Of a stretch of DNA of 64,000 nucleotides, positions 27,656 through 36,357 are shown in pieces (positions within the stretch are counted from its first letter, which is position 1; the number at the start of each line of letters is the position of its first letter). A model generated the notes under the pieces. That model was not told the origin of the DNA. It made no database searches and saw only the letters and a program-made list of their open reading frames with translations. Source of the stretch: Candidatus Blautia intestinigallinarum (GTDB lineage Bacteria; Bacillota; Clostridia; Lachnospirales; Lachnospiraceae); assembly GCA_019112635.1 (NCBI GenBank), contig DXIX01000017.1:62001-126000 (forward strand). Reading direction: 5' to 3'. The translations under genes and the position numbers were made by a program.

Positions 27656-29422
27656 ATGAAAAAAATGATGGATCTGCTGGCTGAGGAAATGTCGGCGGCA
27701 TTTGAAAAAGCTGGTTATGATGCTTCTCTTGGAAAAGTGACAGTGTCAAATCGTCCGGATTTGTGCGAGTATCAGTGCAACGGGGCGATGGCAGGAGCCA
27801 AAACTTATCACAAGGCACCTCTTATGATTGCGGAGGATGTGGTGAAACATCTGACAGACAGTTCAGTATTTTCTGTGGCAGAGGCGGTGAAGCCTGGGTT
27901 TATTAATCTGAAAGTGAGAGAGAGCTTTATCAGTCATTATCTGGAACAGATGAAAGTGTCGGATTCTCTTGGAGTGGAGAAAACAGAGGATCCTAAGACG
28001 ATTATCATTGATTATGGCGGACCAAATGTGGCAAAACCTCTCCATGTGGGGCATCTGCGCTCTGCGATTATCGGAGAGAGCATCAAACGTATGGGAAGAT
28101 TTATGGGGCATAAAGTGATCGGTGACGTACATCTGGGAGACTGGGGACTTCAGATGGGTCTGATCATCACACAGCTGCGTGATATGAAGCCGGATCTTCC
28201 GTATTTCGATGATGATTTCCAGGGAGAATACCCAAAAGAGGCTCCGTTCACCATTGGGGAACTGGAGGAGATCTATCCGGCAGCAAGTGCGAGATCCAAA
28301 GAGGATGAACAATTCCGCCAGGAAGCGCTGGAAGCGACACATCTTCTTCAGGAGGGCAAGCCGGGCTATCGGGCATTGTGGAATCATATCATGAATGTCT
28401 CAGTGACAGACCTGAAAAAGAATTATGAGAAATTGAATGTGACATTTGATTTATGGAAAAAAGAATCGGACGCACAGCCTTACATTCCCGACATGGTGGA
28501 GAAAATGAAGCAGGAAGGGTATGCTTATCTGGATCAGGGAGCTTTGGTTGTGGACGTGAAAGAAGAATCTGACACGAAAGAGATTCCTCCCTGTATGATT
28601 TTGAAATCCGACGGGGCTTCTCTGTATACAACCACCGATCTGGCGACGATTGTGGAGAGGGAGAAGCTGTTTCATCCGGATGAAATCCTCTATGTGGTGG
28701 ATAAGCGTCAGGAGATGCATTTTATCCAGGTGTTCCGCTGTGCGAAGAAGACAGGACTGCTTCCTGACAAGACGAAACTTTCTTTCCTGGGATTTGGAAC
28801 CATGAATGGAAAAGACGGAAAGCCATTTAAGACCAGAGAGGGCGGTGTGATGCGTCTGGAACATCTGATCGCGGATATTAATGAAGAGATGTTCAAAAAG
28901 ATTGTGGAAAACCGGAGCGTCCGGGACAAAGATGCACAGGAGACAGCGCAGATTGTAGGTCTTGCCGCCATCAAATACGGAGATCTGTCCAATCAGGCCA
29001 CGAAGGATTATGTCTTTGATATTGACCGGTTTACCTCTTTTGAGGGAAATACAGGACCTTATATTCTCTATACCATTGTCCGAATCAAGTCAATTCTGAA
29101 TCGATATATCGAGGCAGGAGGGAATCTTGAAAGCGGAGAGATTCTGGAGGCATCCAGTGACAGTGAAAAAGCTTTGATGCTTGCGCTGAGCGGTTTCTTG
29201 GCGATGGCTGTGAACGCTTTTGAAGAGAAAGCGCCTCACAAAATCTGCTCTTACATCTATGAGCTGGCGAACGAGTTTAATCGTTTTTATCATGAGACGA
29301 AGATTCTCAGCGAAGAAGATGAGAGACAGAAGGAATCCTGGATTCAGCTTTTGAATCTGGCAAAAAGAGTTCTGGAGACCAGCATTGACCTTCTGGGCTT
29401 TTCTGCGCCGGAGAGAATGTAA
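27656..29422 (+). CDS. argS: Arginyl-tRNA synthetase
   Basis: Class Ia synthetase, 588 residues. The HIGH-type motif is HVGHLRS in NVAKPLHVGHLRSAIIG, the N-terminal additional domain starts at residue 1, and a DALR anticodon-binding domain ends the protein (FNRFYHETKIL ... RVLETSIDLLGF). The start follows AAGGAG. It lies 60 bp after degV with no terminator between. Confidence 0.96.
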   Translation: MKKMMDLLAEEMSAAFEKAGYDASLGKVTVSNRPDLCEYQCNGAMAGAKTYHKAPLMIAEDVVKHLTDSSVFSVAEAVKPGFINLKVRESFISHYLEQMKVSDSLGVEKTEDPKTIIIDYGGPNVAKPLHVGHLRSAIIGESIKRMGRFMGHKVIGDVHLGDWGLQMGLIITQLRDMKPDLPYFDDDFQGEYPKEAPFTIGELEEIYPAASARSKEDEQFRQEALEATHLLQEGKPGYRALWNHIMNVSVTDLKKNYEKLNVTFDLWKKESDAQPYIPDMVEKMKQEGYAYLDQGALVVDVKEESDTKEIPPCMILKSDGASLYTTTDLATIVEREKLFHPDEILYVVDKRQEMHFIQVFRCAKKTGLLPDKTKLSFLGFGTMNGKDGKPFKTREGGVMRLEHLIADINEEMFKKIVENRSVRDKDAQETAQIVGLAAIKYGDLSNQATKDYVFDIDRFTSFEGNTGPYILYTIVRIKSILNRYIEAGGNLESGEILEASSDSEKALMLALSGFLAMAVNAFEEKAPHKICSYIYELANEFNRFYHETKILSEEDERQKESWIQLLNLAKRVLETSIDLLGFSAPERM

Positions 29423-29451
29423 AAATTGTAAAAAAGAAATCAGAGATTTGG

Positions 29452-29494
29452 ATTCCCGGATTTGTGAAGAGTCTGTCTTTACAAGTCCGGGAAT
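29452..29494. promoter_or_regulatory. 14-bp inverted repeat over the kinase promoter
   Basis: ATTCCCGGATTTGT (29452-29465) and ACAAGTCCGGGAAT (29481-29494) pair along 14 bp with one G-U. It lies between argS and the kinase gene and covers the kinase -35 box. No T-tract follows, so it may be an operator rather than a terminator. Confidence 0.55.
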
Positions 29495-29506
29495 TCTGGC
29501 TATAAT
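29478..29506 (+). promoter_or_regulatory. Promoter of the Ser/Thr kinase gene
   Basis: TTTACA (29478-29483), 17 bp, TATAAT (29501-29506). Confidence 0.75.
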
Positions 29507-29597
29507 ATTATTATCTTTATCTTATACTGCGATTCCGCAGAAACGGGCGGTTCAGCCCAAGATTCCACATTCAAAATTGAAAAAAGGAGAGATGCCG

Positions 29598-30821
29598 TTG
29601 ATTGGCAGAAGGATTAAGAATCGTTATTATCTTCTGGAACGGCTTGGCGAAGGCGGTGAAGGGACAGTCTATCTGGCAAGAGATGAGGAGCTGGGAAAGT
29701 ACTGGGCAGTGAAAAGACTTTCGCCTGACCGGAGGGAGGAAGTGCAGGCACTGAGAAAGCTTTCTCATTCTATGCTTCCTCAGATTGTCGATTATGTTCA
29801 GGAGGAAGGGTGCGCTTATCTGGTGATGGAGTATATTCAGGGGAAGACACTGGAAGAACTTCGGAGAAAAAAGCCTTGCAGCAAAAAGCAAGTGATTCTG
29901 TGGGGGATTCAGCTCTGTCAGGTACTGGAGTACCTTCACACCCGGTATCCAGCAGTGATCCATATGGATGTGAAGCCCTCGAATATTCTGGTGACGGAGC
30001 AGGGGGAGTTGTATCTGATTGACCTGGGAAGCTGTGCCCTTTCTGACGGGCAATCCTGCCGCAGAAGGGAGCGGCGCGGTACGGCTGGCTACGCTGCGCC
30101 GGAACAACGAAGAGGAGAAGCCGACTGTACCTGTGACATTTATGGTCTTGGAAAGACGATGGAGATACTGGTGGGAGGAAGAATGCGCGCAGGCAGAAAG
30201 TTGGGAAAAATTATCAGAAAATGTCAGAGGCCTCAGAAAGAACGGCGTTACCAGAGCTGCCGTGAGTTGGGAAGGGAGCTTGGGCGTTTGAATGAGAGAA
30301 AGAGACATCATTTCTGGATTGTCCTTTTGGGACTGCTGGGAGGAATTCTGGCGGGGCGGACTTTGGTTGTCCAGACAGTCAGAGAGGAGAATGTACAGCC
30401 AGAGGAGGTGAACGTACAGGAAGATTTCCTGGACCGTTATACAAAGATACAAGATCAGATTCATAAGGGGATGCTCATGGAGGAAGGACAGGCACGCAGG
30501 CTGGTCTTTCGGCAGAGCGAGAAAGAACTGAAAGAACTTCTGGATGCGGCAAAGAGTGTCAGGGAAAAAATCTGGCTGCATTTATCTTTGGCACGGGTGT
30601 GCCGGGAACAAAATAAGGAGAAAGAAGCCGCAGAAAACTATGAATGGCTGATTGGGAAAGACTGGGAGAAAGGAAGTATTTCCAGTGAATATGGGATGTA
30701 TCTGCTGGAAAAAGGAAAGAGGGAAGAATCGCAGGAACTCTATGACCGGGTATGTAAAGACTCCGGGAGATATGAGGGAGATCTGTTCAAAAAATGGGAG
30801 GAGGCTTTAAATGAAAAATAA
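29598..30821 (+). CDS. Membrane Ser/Thr protein kinase with TPR-like extracellular part
   Basis: 407 residues. The Hanks-type kinase domain (about 1-225) has GEGGEGTVYLARD, AVKR lysine, the catalytic loop HMDVKPSN (Asp124, Lys126; Met replaces the Arg of HRD) and DLG (Asp142). One transmembrane segment (about 238-256) leads to an external helical region resembling tetratricopeptide repeats instead of PASTA domains. AGGAG at 29585-29589 is only 2 bp from an ATG at 29592 but 8 bp from TTG at 29598, so TTG is the likely start. The next gene, for a secreted protein, overlaps by 11 bp. Confidence 0.85.
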   Translation: MIGRRIKNRYYLLERLGEGGEGTVYLARDEELGKYWAVKRLSPDRREEVQALRKLSHSMLPQIVDYVQEEGCAYLVMEYIQGKTLEELRRKKPCSKKQVILWGIQLCQVLEYLHTRYPAVIHMDVKPSNILVTEQGELYLIDLGSCALSDGQSCRRRERRGTAGYAAPEQRRGEADCTCDIYGLGKTMEILVGGRMRAGRKLGKIIRKCQRPQKERRYQSCRELGRELGRLNERKRHHFWIVLLGLLGGILAGRTLVVQTVREENVQPEEVNVQEDFLDRYTKIQDQIHKGMLMEEGQARRLVFRQSEKELKELLDAAKSVREKIWLHLSLARVCREQNKEKEAAENYEWLIGKDWEKGSISSEYGMYLLEKGKREESQELYDRVCKDSGRYEGDLFKKWEEALNEK

Positions 30822-31590
30822 AAAGAAATGTTTTTGGGGAATGTGTTTTATCTCCATAGTAGTATTGGAGTCTGCTACAGCAAATATGACAGAGGCGGGG
30901 AGCACCCAGTTGGGAGGATTTGAGATAGAGATAGGGCCAAAAGAAGAATTTTCTCCGGATTTCCAAGAGCCTGTGGAAGAGCAGTCACCTGGCCATGAAG
31001 AAAGGCCAGTGGGAGAAAAGGAAGAAAGTTCTGGACAGGATTTTGGCCAGGGACAGCCATCGGCTTCTTCGAAACCGGAAACATCGGGTCAAAAGACAGA
31101 GAAAGAGGATCTCACAGATCAGATTTATACGCAGGCGCCGGAGGCACCAGAGGGAGAGGAAAGAGGGGATTCTTTGAGGGAAGACGGGAAACAAAGTGAG
31201 AGTCACGAAAATTTACCCAAACGGAGTATAGCGCAGAACGCGCCGACGGCATCCCCCACGCCCACGGTGCCAGAAAAGCCAAAAGAAGATTCCAGGAGAC
31301 AGAAAAAAAGAACAGTTCTTAAAAAAGAAAAATTTCTGCGGCAGATACAGGTGAGAAATGGCGAGATGTTCGTGCAGATATCCTTTGAGAGCAGTCAGGA
31401 CTGGTACCTGTACTCGTTTCAGGTCAACGGAAGAGAAATCTATTATCACTGGGAAGATTCCTGGTGTACCGGGGAGGAGATTCCCTGGCAGGGAGGAGAA
31501 AACCGGATTGATGCCACGGTCCGGACTGGAGATGGAAAAATCTATGATATGGAGCCGTGGATTGTGTTAAGGCAGGTGGATAACTTCTGA
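30811..31590 (+). CDS. Secreted protein with Pro/Glu-rich linker and small C-terminal domain
   Basis: 259 residues. An N-terminal signal-anchor-like segment (about 7-25) precedes a long low-complexity region rich in Glu, Pro, Ser and Gln (about 30-165). A compact C-terminal domain follows (about 175-259: FLRQIQVRNGEMFVQISFES ... YYHWEDSWCTGEE), possibly a beta-sandwich. No family recognised. The start after GGGAGGAGG overlaps the kinase gene, so the two are co-translated and may form one signalling unit. Confidence 0.78.
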   Translation: MKNKKKCFWGMCFISIVVLESATANMTEAGSTQLGGFEIEIGPKEEFSPDFQEPVEEQSPGHEERPVGEKEESSGQDFGQGQPSASSKPETSGQKTEKEDLTDQIYTQAPEAPEGEERGDSLREDGKQSESHENLPKRSIAQNAPTASPTPTVPEKPKEDSRRQKKRTVLKKEKFLRQIQVRNGEMFVQISFESSQDWYLYSFQVNGREIYYHWEDSWCTGEEIPWQGGENRIDATVRTGDGKIYDMEPWIVLRQVDNF

Positions 31591-31633
31591 AAATATGCAG
31601 GAGAAGGTGAAAAGGCAGAGCCGAAGCGTGTAC

Positions 31634-31663
31634 TTGCCCCTCCAGATGGGAATATGTTATACT
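31634..31663 (+). promoter_or_regulatory. Promoter of the HAD phosphatase gene
   Basis: TTGCCC (31634-31639), 18 bp, TATACT (31658-31663) with an upstream TG. Confidence 0.6.
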
Positions 31664-31707
31664 AAGGTTTGTCAACGGGAAATGTTTAGAGTGAAGAAAG
31701 GAACAAA

Positions 31708-32358
31708 ATGATGTATCAGACAATTTTGTTTGATTTGGATGGGACACTGACGGCTTCTGGTGAGGGAATTACCAAATGTGTACAGTATGCCCTGGAGAAA
31801 TTTGGTATTTATGAACCGGATCTGAAGAAACTGGAGGTTTTTATCGGGCCTCCGCTGAAAGATATGATGATGCAGTATGCGGGAATGAATGAGGAGCAGG
31901 CAGAACAGGCGGTGCGGGACTATCGGGAACGCTATTCGGAGAAAGGGATCTTCGAGAATCGTCCTTACCCTGGAATCGAAAATATGCTGAGAACTCTTCA
32001 GGAGAGAGGATATCGGCTTGCAGTGGCATCCTCGAAGCCCACGCACTATGTTCTGCAGATTTTGGAACATTTTCATCTCCGTTCCTTTTTTGAAGTTGTG
32101 GTGGGAAGTGAGATGAACGGAAAGCGGGTACGAAAAGCAGAAGTAATTGAGGAAGCGTTGGACAGACTCGGAGTGCAAAATGACCGGGAACATGTTGTGA
32201 TGGTGGGAGATCGCGAGCATGACATTCTCGGGGCAAGGCAGGAAGGGCTGGCGTGTGTGGCAGTGGGCTATGGATATGGAAGCCAGGAGGAGCTGGAGGC
32301 GGCAGAGCCTGTGGCAATTGTAAATTCTGTGGAAGAACTTCTGGATTTTTTCGAGTAA
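31708..32358 (+). CDS. HAD hydrolase, phosphoglycolate phosphatase type
   Basis: 216 residues. HAD motif I is FDLDGTLTASG, motif II is VASSKP, and motif III/IV is KAEVIEEAL ... VMVGDREHDILGA. A helical cap (about 15-80) places it in subclass I (Gph/PpaX-like). Substrate not determinable from sequence. Two adjacent ATG codons (31708, 31711) are both possible after AAAGGAA. The protease gene follows 32 bp downstream. Confidence 0.88.
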   Translation: MMYQTILFDLDGTLTASGEGITKCVQYALEKFGIYEPDLKKLEVFIGPPLKDMMMQYAGMNEEQAEQAVRDYRERYSEKGIFENRPYPGIENMLRTLQERGYRLAVASSKPTHYVLQILEHFHLRSFFEVVVGSEMNGKRVRKAEVIEEALDRLGVQNDREHVVMVGDREHDILGARQEGLACVAVGYGYGSQEELEAAEPVAIVNSVEELLDFFE

Positions 32359-32390
32359 ACCCTCTGCTGAAACAGGGAAAGCTTCGCAAG

Positions 32391-33170
32391 GTGTGGAGGG
32401 TTGTTTATCCGCTGATGTTACATTATGTTCTTCTTACTCTGGGTGTGAATCTGCTTTATTGGGTGATTCTGATGGTAAAAGGGGCATCTGAAGACTTTTA
32501 TGACTGGTCGGTATGGGTGAATGGATGGACGTCCCTTTTTATTCTTCCTGTTTTCTGGTGGCTTTACCAGAGAGACTGGAGGCTTCGGGGGTGTTGGAGA
32601 AGGCCAGGGAAACTTTCGGTGAAAGATGGTGTTTTCAGTTTTTTGTGGGGAGGTTCTCTGGCGATCATCCTGAATATCGTGTTTGCACTGCTGCAGATTT
32701 TTCAACGTTTTCCCACATACGGAGAGCAGAACCAGAGAATGACAGGAAATGTGAGTGTTCTGTGGATGGTGATCTGGGCAGCGGTTGTTGCTCCTCTGGT
32801 GGAAGAACTTGTGTGCCGGGGACTGGTCTTTCGCAGGCTGAGAGACTATCTGGGAAAATGGCCGGCCATTGTGATTTCCGGGGTGATGTTCGGAATTTAC
32901 CATGGCAATGTGGTACAGGCAATTTATGCGTCCATTCTGGGAATTCTGATGGCAATATTGGTGGAGATGACCGGGACGCTCTGGGCAAGCATATCATTCC
33001 ACATGGGAGCAAATATGATTTCGATTCTGTACTCCAGTTATGCAGTGCAGATGGCAGGATGGAACGATGGAATGATTTTGGCGGCATTTCTGGCGCTTCA
33101 GTTTTTTTTGTTCTGGGGCGGAAGTTTTTATTTTTTGAATATGTGGAGAAAGACGAAGGCAGTACTGTGA
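32391..33170 (+). CDS. CPBP family intramembrane metalloprotease
   Basis: 259 residues, about seven hydrophobic segments. The CAAX/CPBP motifs are present: EELVCRG (Glu138, Glu139, Arg143), FGIYHGN and SFHMGAN, supplying the Glu/His residues of the membrane-embedded active site. The reading frame is open further upstream inside the HAD gene, but the first credible start is GTG at 32391, with ATG at 32415 as an alternative. A terminator overlaps its stop codon. Confidence 0.85.
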   Translation: MWRVVYPLMLHYVLLTLGVNLLYWVILMVKGASEDFYDWSVWVNGWTSLFILPVFWWLYQRDWRLRGCWRRPGKLSVKDGVFSFLWGGSLAIILNIVFALLQIFQRFPTYGEQNQRMTGNVSVLWMVIWAAVVAPLVEELVCRGLVFRRLRDYLGKWPAIVISGVMFGIYHGNVVQAIYASILGILMAILVEMTGTLWASISFHMGANMISILYSSYAVQMAGWNDGMILAAFLALQFFLFWGGSFYFLNMWRKTKAVL

Positions 33171-33186
33171 GGGTACTGTCTTTTTG
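33158..33186 (+). terminator. Terminator overlapping the protease stop
   Basis: GGCAGTAC (33158-33165) pairs with GTACTGTC (33173-33180), followed by TTTTTGTTTT. Confidence 0.8.
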
Positions 33187-33240
33187 TTTTAATAAGAAAG
33201 TAAATTTATATTTATTTAATATAATATACGTAAATATAAA

Positions 33241-33269
33241 TTGACAAAGCGGAAAGAAGTTTCTATAAT
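33241..33269 (+). promoter_or_regulatory. hpd operon promoter
   Basis: Full consensus: TTGACA (33241-33246), 17 bp, TATAAT (33264-33269). A strong promoter is implied. Confidence 0.93.
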
Positions 33270-33347
33270 GATAAGTAGTAACAATTGTGGAAAATTATGA
33301 GGTATGTGGCTGGATCAGCGTTTTGTAAAAGGGAAAGGAGAAGGAAG

Positions 33348-36071
33348 ATGACAAAACAAAATAAGAAGCTTGCCGAGATTTTGGCGGAGAAGGGACTCGG
33401 TCTGAATCAGCGATATGGCGGAGGAGAGAATTCAGATGCAATCACTGAGAGAGAAAAACTCCCTTACGAACCGACCAAACGTGCAAAGAAATTGATGGAT
33501 CTTTATTATCAGACACTTGCTTCCACGTCAACGGAGTGGACCTATTGGTATACTCGTAAATACGAAGAGATGGATGGAGATGTTCAGATTGTACGCCGTG
33601 CTCATGCTCTGGCAAATGCGTTTCGTCATGTGACGACCAGCATTTATCCGGGAGAGATTCTGGTTGGAGGTAAAGCCAGCTATATGAGAGGCTCTTATCC
33701 TATGCCCTGGCTGAATCAGTCTTTTTTTGCGGCACAGAAGGATCAGTTCAGTGACAAGGCAAAAGGAAATGCGCAAAGAGAGGCGGATAAGCAGGCTGTT
33801 CTGGGCGAAGGCGGCGGAAATGTGACGAAAGATATGCCGGGAATTCTCTCTTTGGCGGGAAAATTCGGCGTCCGCATGGAGGAAGTATCCGGACTGAATA
33901 AAATCACAGATTACTGGGAAGGCAAGACTGTTTTTGATCTGGGAGAAAAATACAGCGCCCGTGTACCAGAGTTCAAGATCAAAAACGATATCGGACGTAC
34001 ACTGACAGCAAGACCGGATTCTGCTTATACGATTCCTGTGGGACGTGAGGTTGTCAACTACTATTATCCTCTGGCCTGGGGCTGGGACAAAGTAGTGGAA
34101 TACTGTGACAAAAGAGCGGAAGAAGTAGCTGGTCATGCAGGAGGAGACGGACTGCGGGGCATGGACCGTCTGTATTATTATGAGTCAGTGATTATCCTGG
34201 TGAAGGGAATCCAGGCATGGATTGAGAATTACGCAAAGGAAGCACGGCGCCTGGAGAAGATTACGCCTGATGAGAAACAGAAGCAGGAGTTCGTGGATAT
34301 AGCTGAGAGATGTCAGTGGATTGCCCACAATCAGCCAAGAACCTTTGTGGAGGCAGCACAGCTGGCTTATTTCACTCACATTGCTCTGGTGAATGAAGAA
34401 GTTGCTTCTGGTGTGTCTCCGGGACGTCTTGGACAGGTGCTCTATCCGTGGTATGAGCAGGATATCGCAGCAGGACGTACCAATGACCATGAAGTATTGG
34501 AGCTGCTGGAATGTATGCGTGTGAAATTTACCTGTATGGATCTGTTTGTGAGCGGAAGTTCCACCAGTGTTTTGTCAGGAAATACATTTAATAACCTGAC
34601 AGTCGGCGGTTTGACCAGAGATGGAAAACCTGCCTGCAACCGTCTGGAATGGCTGATTCTTCATGCGGCTGAGACATTGCAGTCTCCGCAGCCTACGCTG
34701 TCTATTCTTTGGGATGAAAAGCTTCCGGAAGATTTTGTTCTGAAGGCAGCGGAAGTGGTGAAGACAGGAACCGGCTATCCGGCATGGATGAATAATCAGG
34801 TAGGTATTCAATTCCTGATGAAACAATACGGACCGGAAGGAATGACAGAAGAGGAGGCACGTGCCATTGCCATTGGTGGATGTCTTGAGACCTCTCCATG
34901 CTGCTGGAAAGAACTCACATTGAATGGAAAGAAATATGAGATTCCGGGAGGAGCAGGCAATTCTACCTCAATTGGAGTTCACTTTATCTCCAATCCGAAG
35001 ATTCTCAGCCTGGTTCTGGACAATGGATATGATACGAAATATGGTTTCCAGCTGTTCCCGCCGCATAATAAGAAGCTGGATACTTATGAAGAACTCTGGG
35101 AGACTTTCTGCGAATACTATAAATATTGTATCAATACCTTGCTTCGCTGCTGCAATATTCAGCATGACATTCACAGAAAATTCGATATTCCTCTGCTGCA
35201 GAGTACTCTGAAACCAGATTGTCTGGAGACAGGATATGAGCACGCGAATATGGGTTACCGTTACAATGCCACTTACAATATCGAGACTTCCGGAACCATC
35301 AATATGGTGAATTCTCTGGCAGCTCTTAAAAAATTAGTTTACGAAGAGAAAAAATATACCCTGGAAGAGATGCGTGATGCGCTGCATCATAATTTTGGAT
35401 TCTATACACCGGCAGAGTCGGGTAATTACTCCATGGGAGAGCAGATTAAGAAAGACCATATGGAACAGTATGACGAAATCCATTCCGATTGTCTTCTGGC
35501 TCCTAAATATGGCAATGATGAAGGTTACTGCGAGCAGATCCTAAAAGAGTATGAGGAATGGCTGTGTCCTACCTGCAGAACCTTTGAGTCTGTGTTTGGG
35601 CTTCCTATGTATGCATGCCAGATTTCGGTATCCACACAGGGACTTCTGGGCCAGGGATGCCCGGCTACCGCGGATGGACGTCTGGAAGGAACCACTTTTG
35701 CAGATGCTTCCATGTCTGCTTACCCTGGAACTGATAAGAGCGGTCCTTATGCTCTGTTTAATTCTGCCACCGTGTGGGATCACAGTGAGTCTCAGAACTC
35801 ACAGATGAACCTGAAGCTGCATCCAACGGCTGTAAAAGGTGAGGCAGGAACCAGAAGGCTGATGGATCTGGCCATTGCCTACATGAAAAAAGGCGGCTTC
35901 CATATTCAGTTTAATGTAGTGGACAGCAATCTGCTGAAAAAAGCGCAGAAAAATCCGGAGAATTACCGCGACCTGATGGTTCGTGTGGCAGGATTTACCC
36001 AGTATTGGGTGGAAATCGGAAAGCCGATCCAGGATGAAGTTGTGGCCAGAACGGAGTATGAGGGGGTATAA
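33348..36071 (+). CDS. hpdB: 4-Hydroxyphenylacetate decarboxylase, glycyl-radical catalytic subunit
   Basis: Decarboxylates 4-hydroxyphenylacetate (from tyrosine fermentation) to p-cresol by a radical mechanism in the anaerobic cytoplasm. 907 residues, the length of known HpdB. The thiyl radical Cys512 and Glu514 lie in GGCLETSPCC, His545 in IGVHFIS, Glu646 in NIETSG and the radical Gly882 in RVAGFTQYW. As I recall the Clostridium scatologenes numbering (503, 505, 536, 637, 873), the offset is a constant 9. The start follows AAAGGAGAAGGAAG. The HpdC-type gene next to it separates it from phenyl- or indoleacetate decarboxylases, which lack that subunit. Confidence 0.9.
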   Translation: MTKQNKKLAEILAEKGLGLNQRYGGGENSDAITEREKLPYEPTKRAKKLMDLYYQTLASTSTEWTYWYTRKYEEMDGDVQIVRRAHALANAFRHVTTSIYPGEILVGGKASYMRGSYPMPWLNQSFFAAQKDQFSDKAKGNAQREADKQAVLGEGGGNVTKDMPGILSLAGKFGVRMEEVSGLNKITDYWEGKTVFDLGEKYSARVPEFKIKNDIGRTLTARPDSAYTIPVGREVVNYYYPLAWGWDKVVEYCDKRAEEVAGHAGGDGLRGMDRLYYYESVIILVKGIQAWIENYAKEARRLEKITPDEKQKQEFVDIAERCQWIAHNQPRTFVEAAQLAYFTHIALVNEEVASGVSPGRLGQVLYPWYEQDIAAGRTNDHEVLELLECMRVKFTCMDLFVSGSSTSVLSGNTFNNLTVGGLTRDGKPACNRLEWLILHAAETLQSPQPTLSILWDEKLPEDFVLKAAEVVKTGTGYPAWMNNQVGIQFLMKQYGPEGMTEEEARAIAIGGCLETSPCCWKELTLNGKKYEIPGGAGNSTSIGVHFISNPKILSLVLDNGYDTKYGFQLFPPHNKKLDTYEELWETFCEYYKYCINTLLRCCNIQHDIHRKFDIPLLQSTLKPDCLETGYEHANMGYRYNATYNIETSGTINMVNSLAALKKLVYEEKKYTLEEMRDALHHNFGFYTPAESGNYSMGEQIKKDHMEQYDEIHSDCLLAPKYGNDEGYCEQILKEYEEWLCPTCRTFESVFGLPMYACQISVSTQGLLGQGCPATADGRLEGTTFADASMSAYPGTDKSGPYALFNSATVWDHSESQNSQMNLKLHPTAVKGEAGTRRLMDLAIAYMKKGGFHIQFNVVDSNLLKKAQKNPENYRDLMVRVAGFTQYWVEIGKPIQDEVVARTEYEGV

Positions 36072-36075
36072 AGCG

Positions 36076-36336
36076 ATGAAAAATAAACACAATGACTGTG
36101 AAAATTTTGAATATTTTGACGTGGCAAAGGGATATTGCGTGAAGCATGACGGACTGGTACCTTATGACGGGGACGCCTGTGAGTGCTTTTCTCAGAGACG
36201 CAAATGTAAAAACTGTGCGCATTTTCTGAATCCGGACAAAGAAGGTATTGGAACTTGTGATGGACTGGAAGATCACTCTTTCTGGGCGATTGCTGAGAGA
36301 GACGCAATGAATTGCGAGGGATATCAGAAAGCATAA
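36076..36336 (+). CDS. hpdC: 4-Hydroxyphenylacetate decarboxylase small subunit
   Basis: 86 residues, the length of HpdC, a small iron-sulfur subunit thought to hold two [4Fe-4S] clusters and to stabilise the decarboxylase. The Cys/His pattern is clear: DCENF, GYCVKH, DACECF, KCKNCAHF, GTC and MNCEGY. It begins 4 bp after hpdB. Its presence is the main reason for choosing hydroxyphenylacetate over other arylacetates as substrate. Confidence 0.9.
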   Translation: MKNKHNDCENFEYFDVAKGYCVKHDGLVPYDGDACECFSQRRKCKNCAHFLNPDKEGIGTCDGLEDHSFWAIAERDAMNCEGYQKA

Positions 36337-36357
36337 TTGTGGAAAATTGGTGATGAT

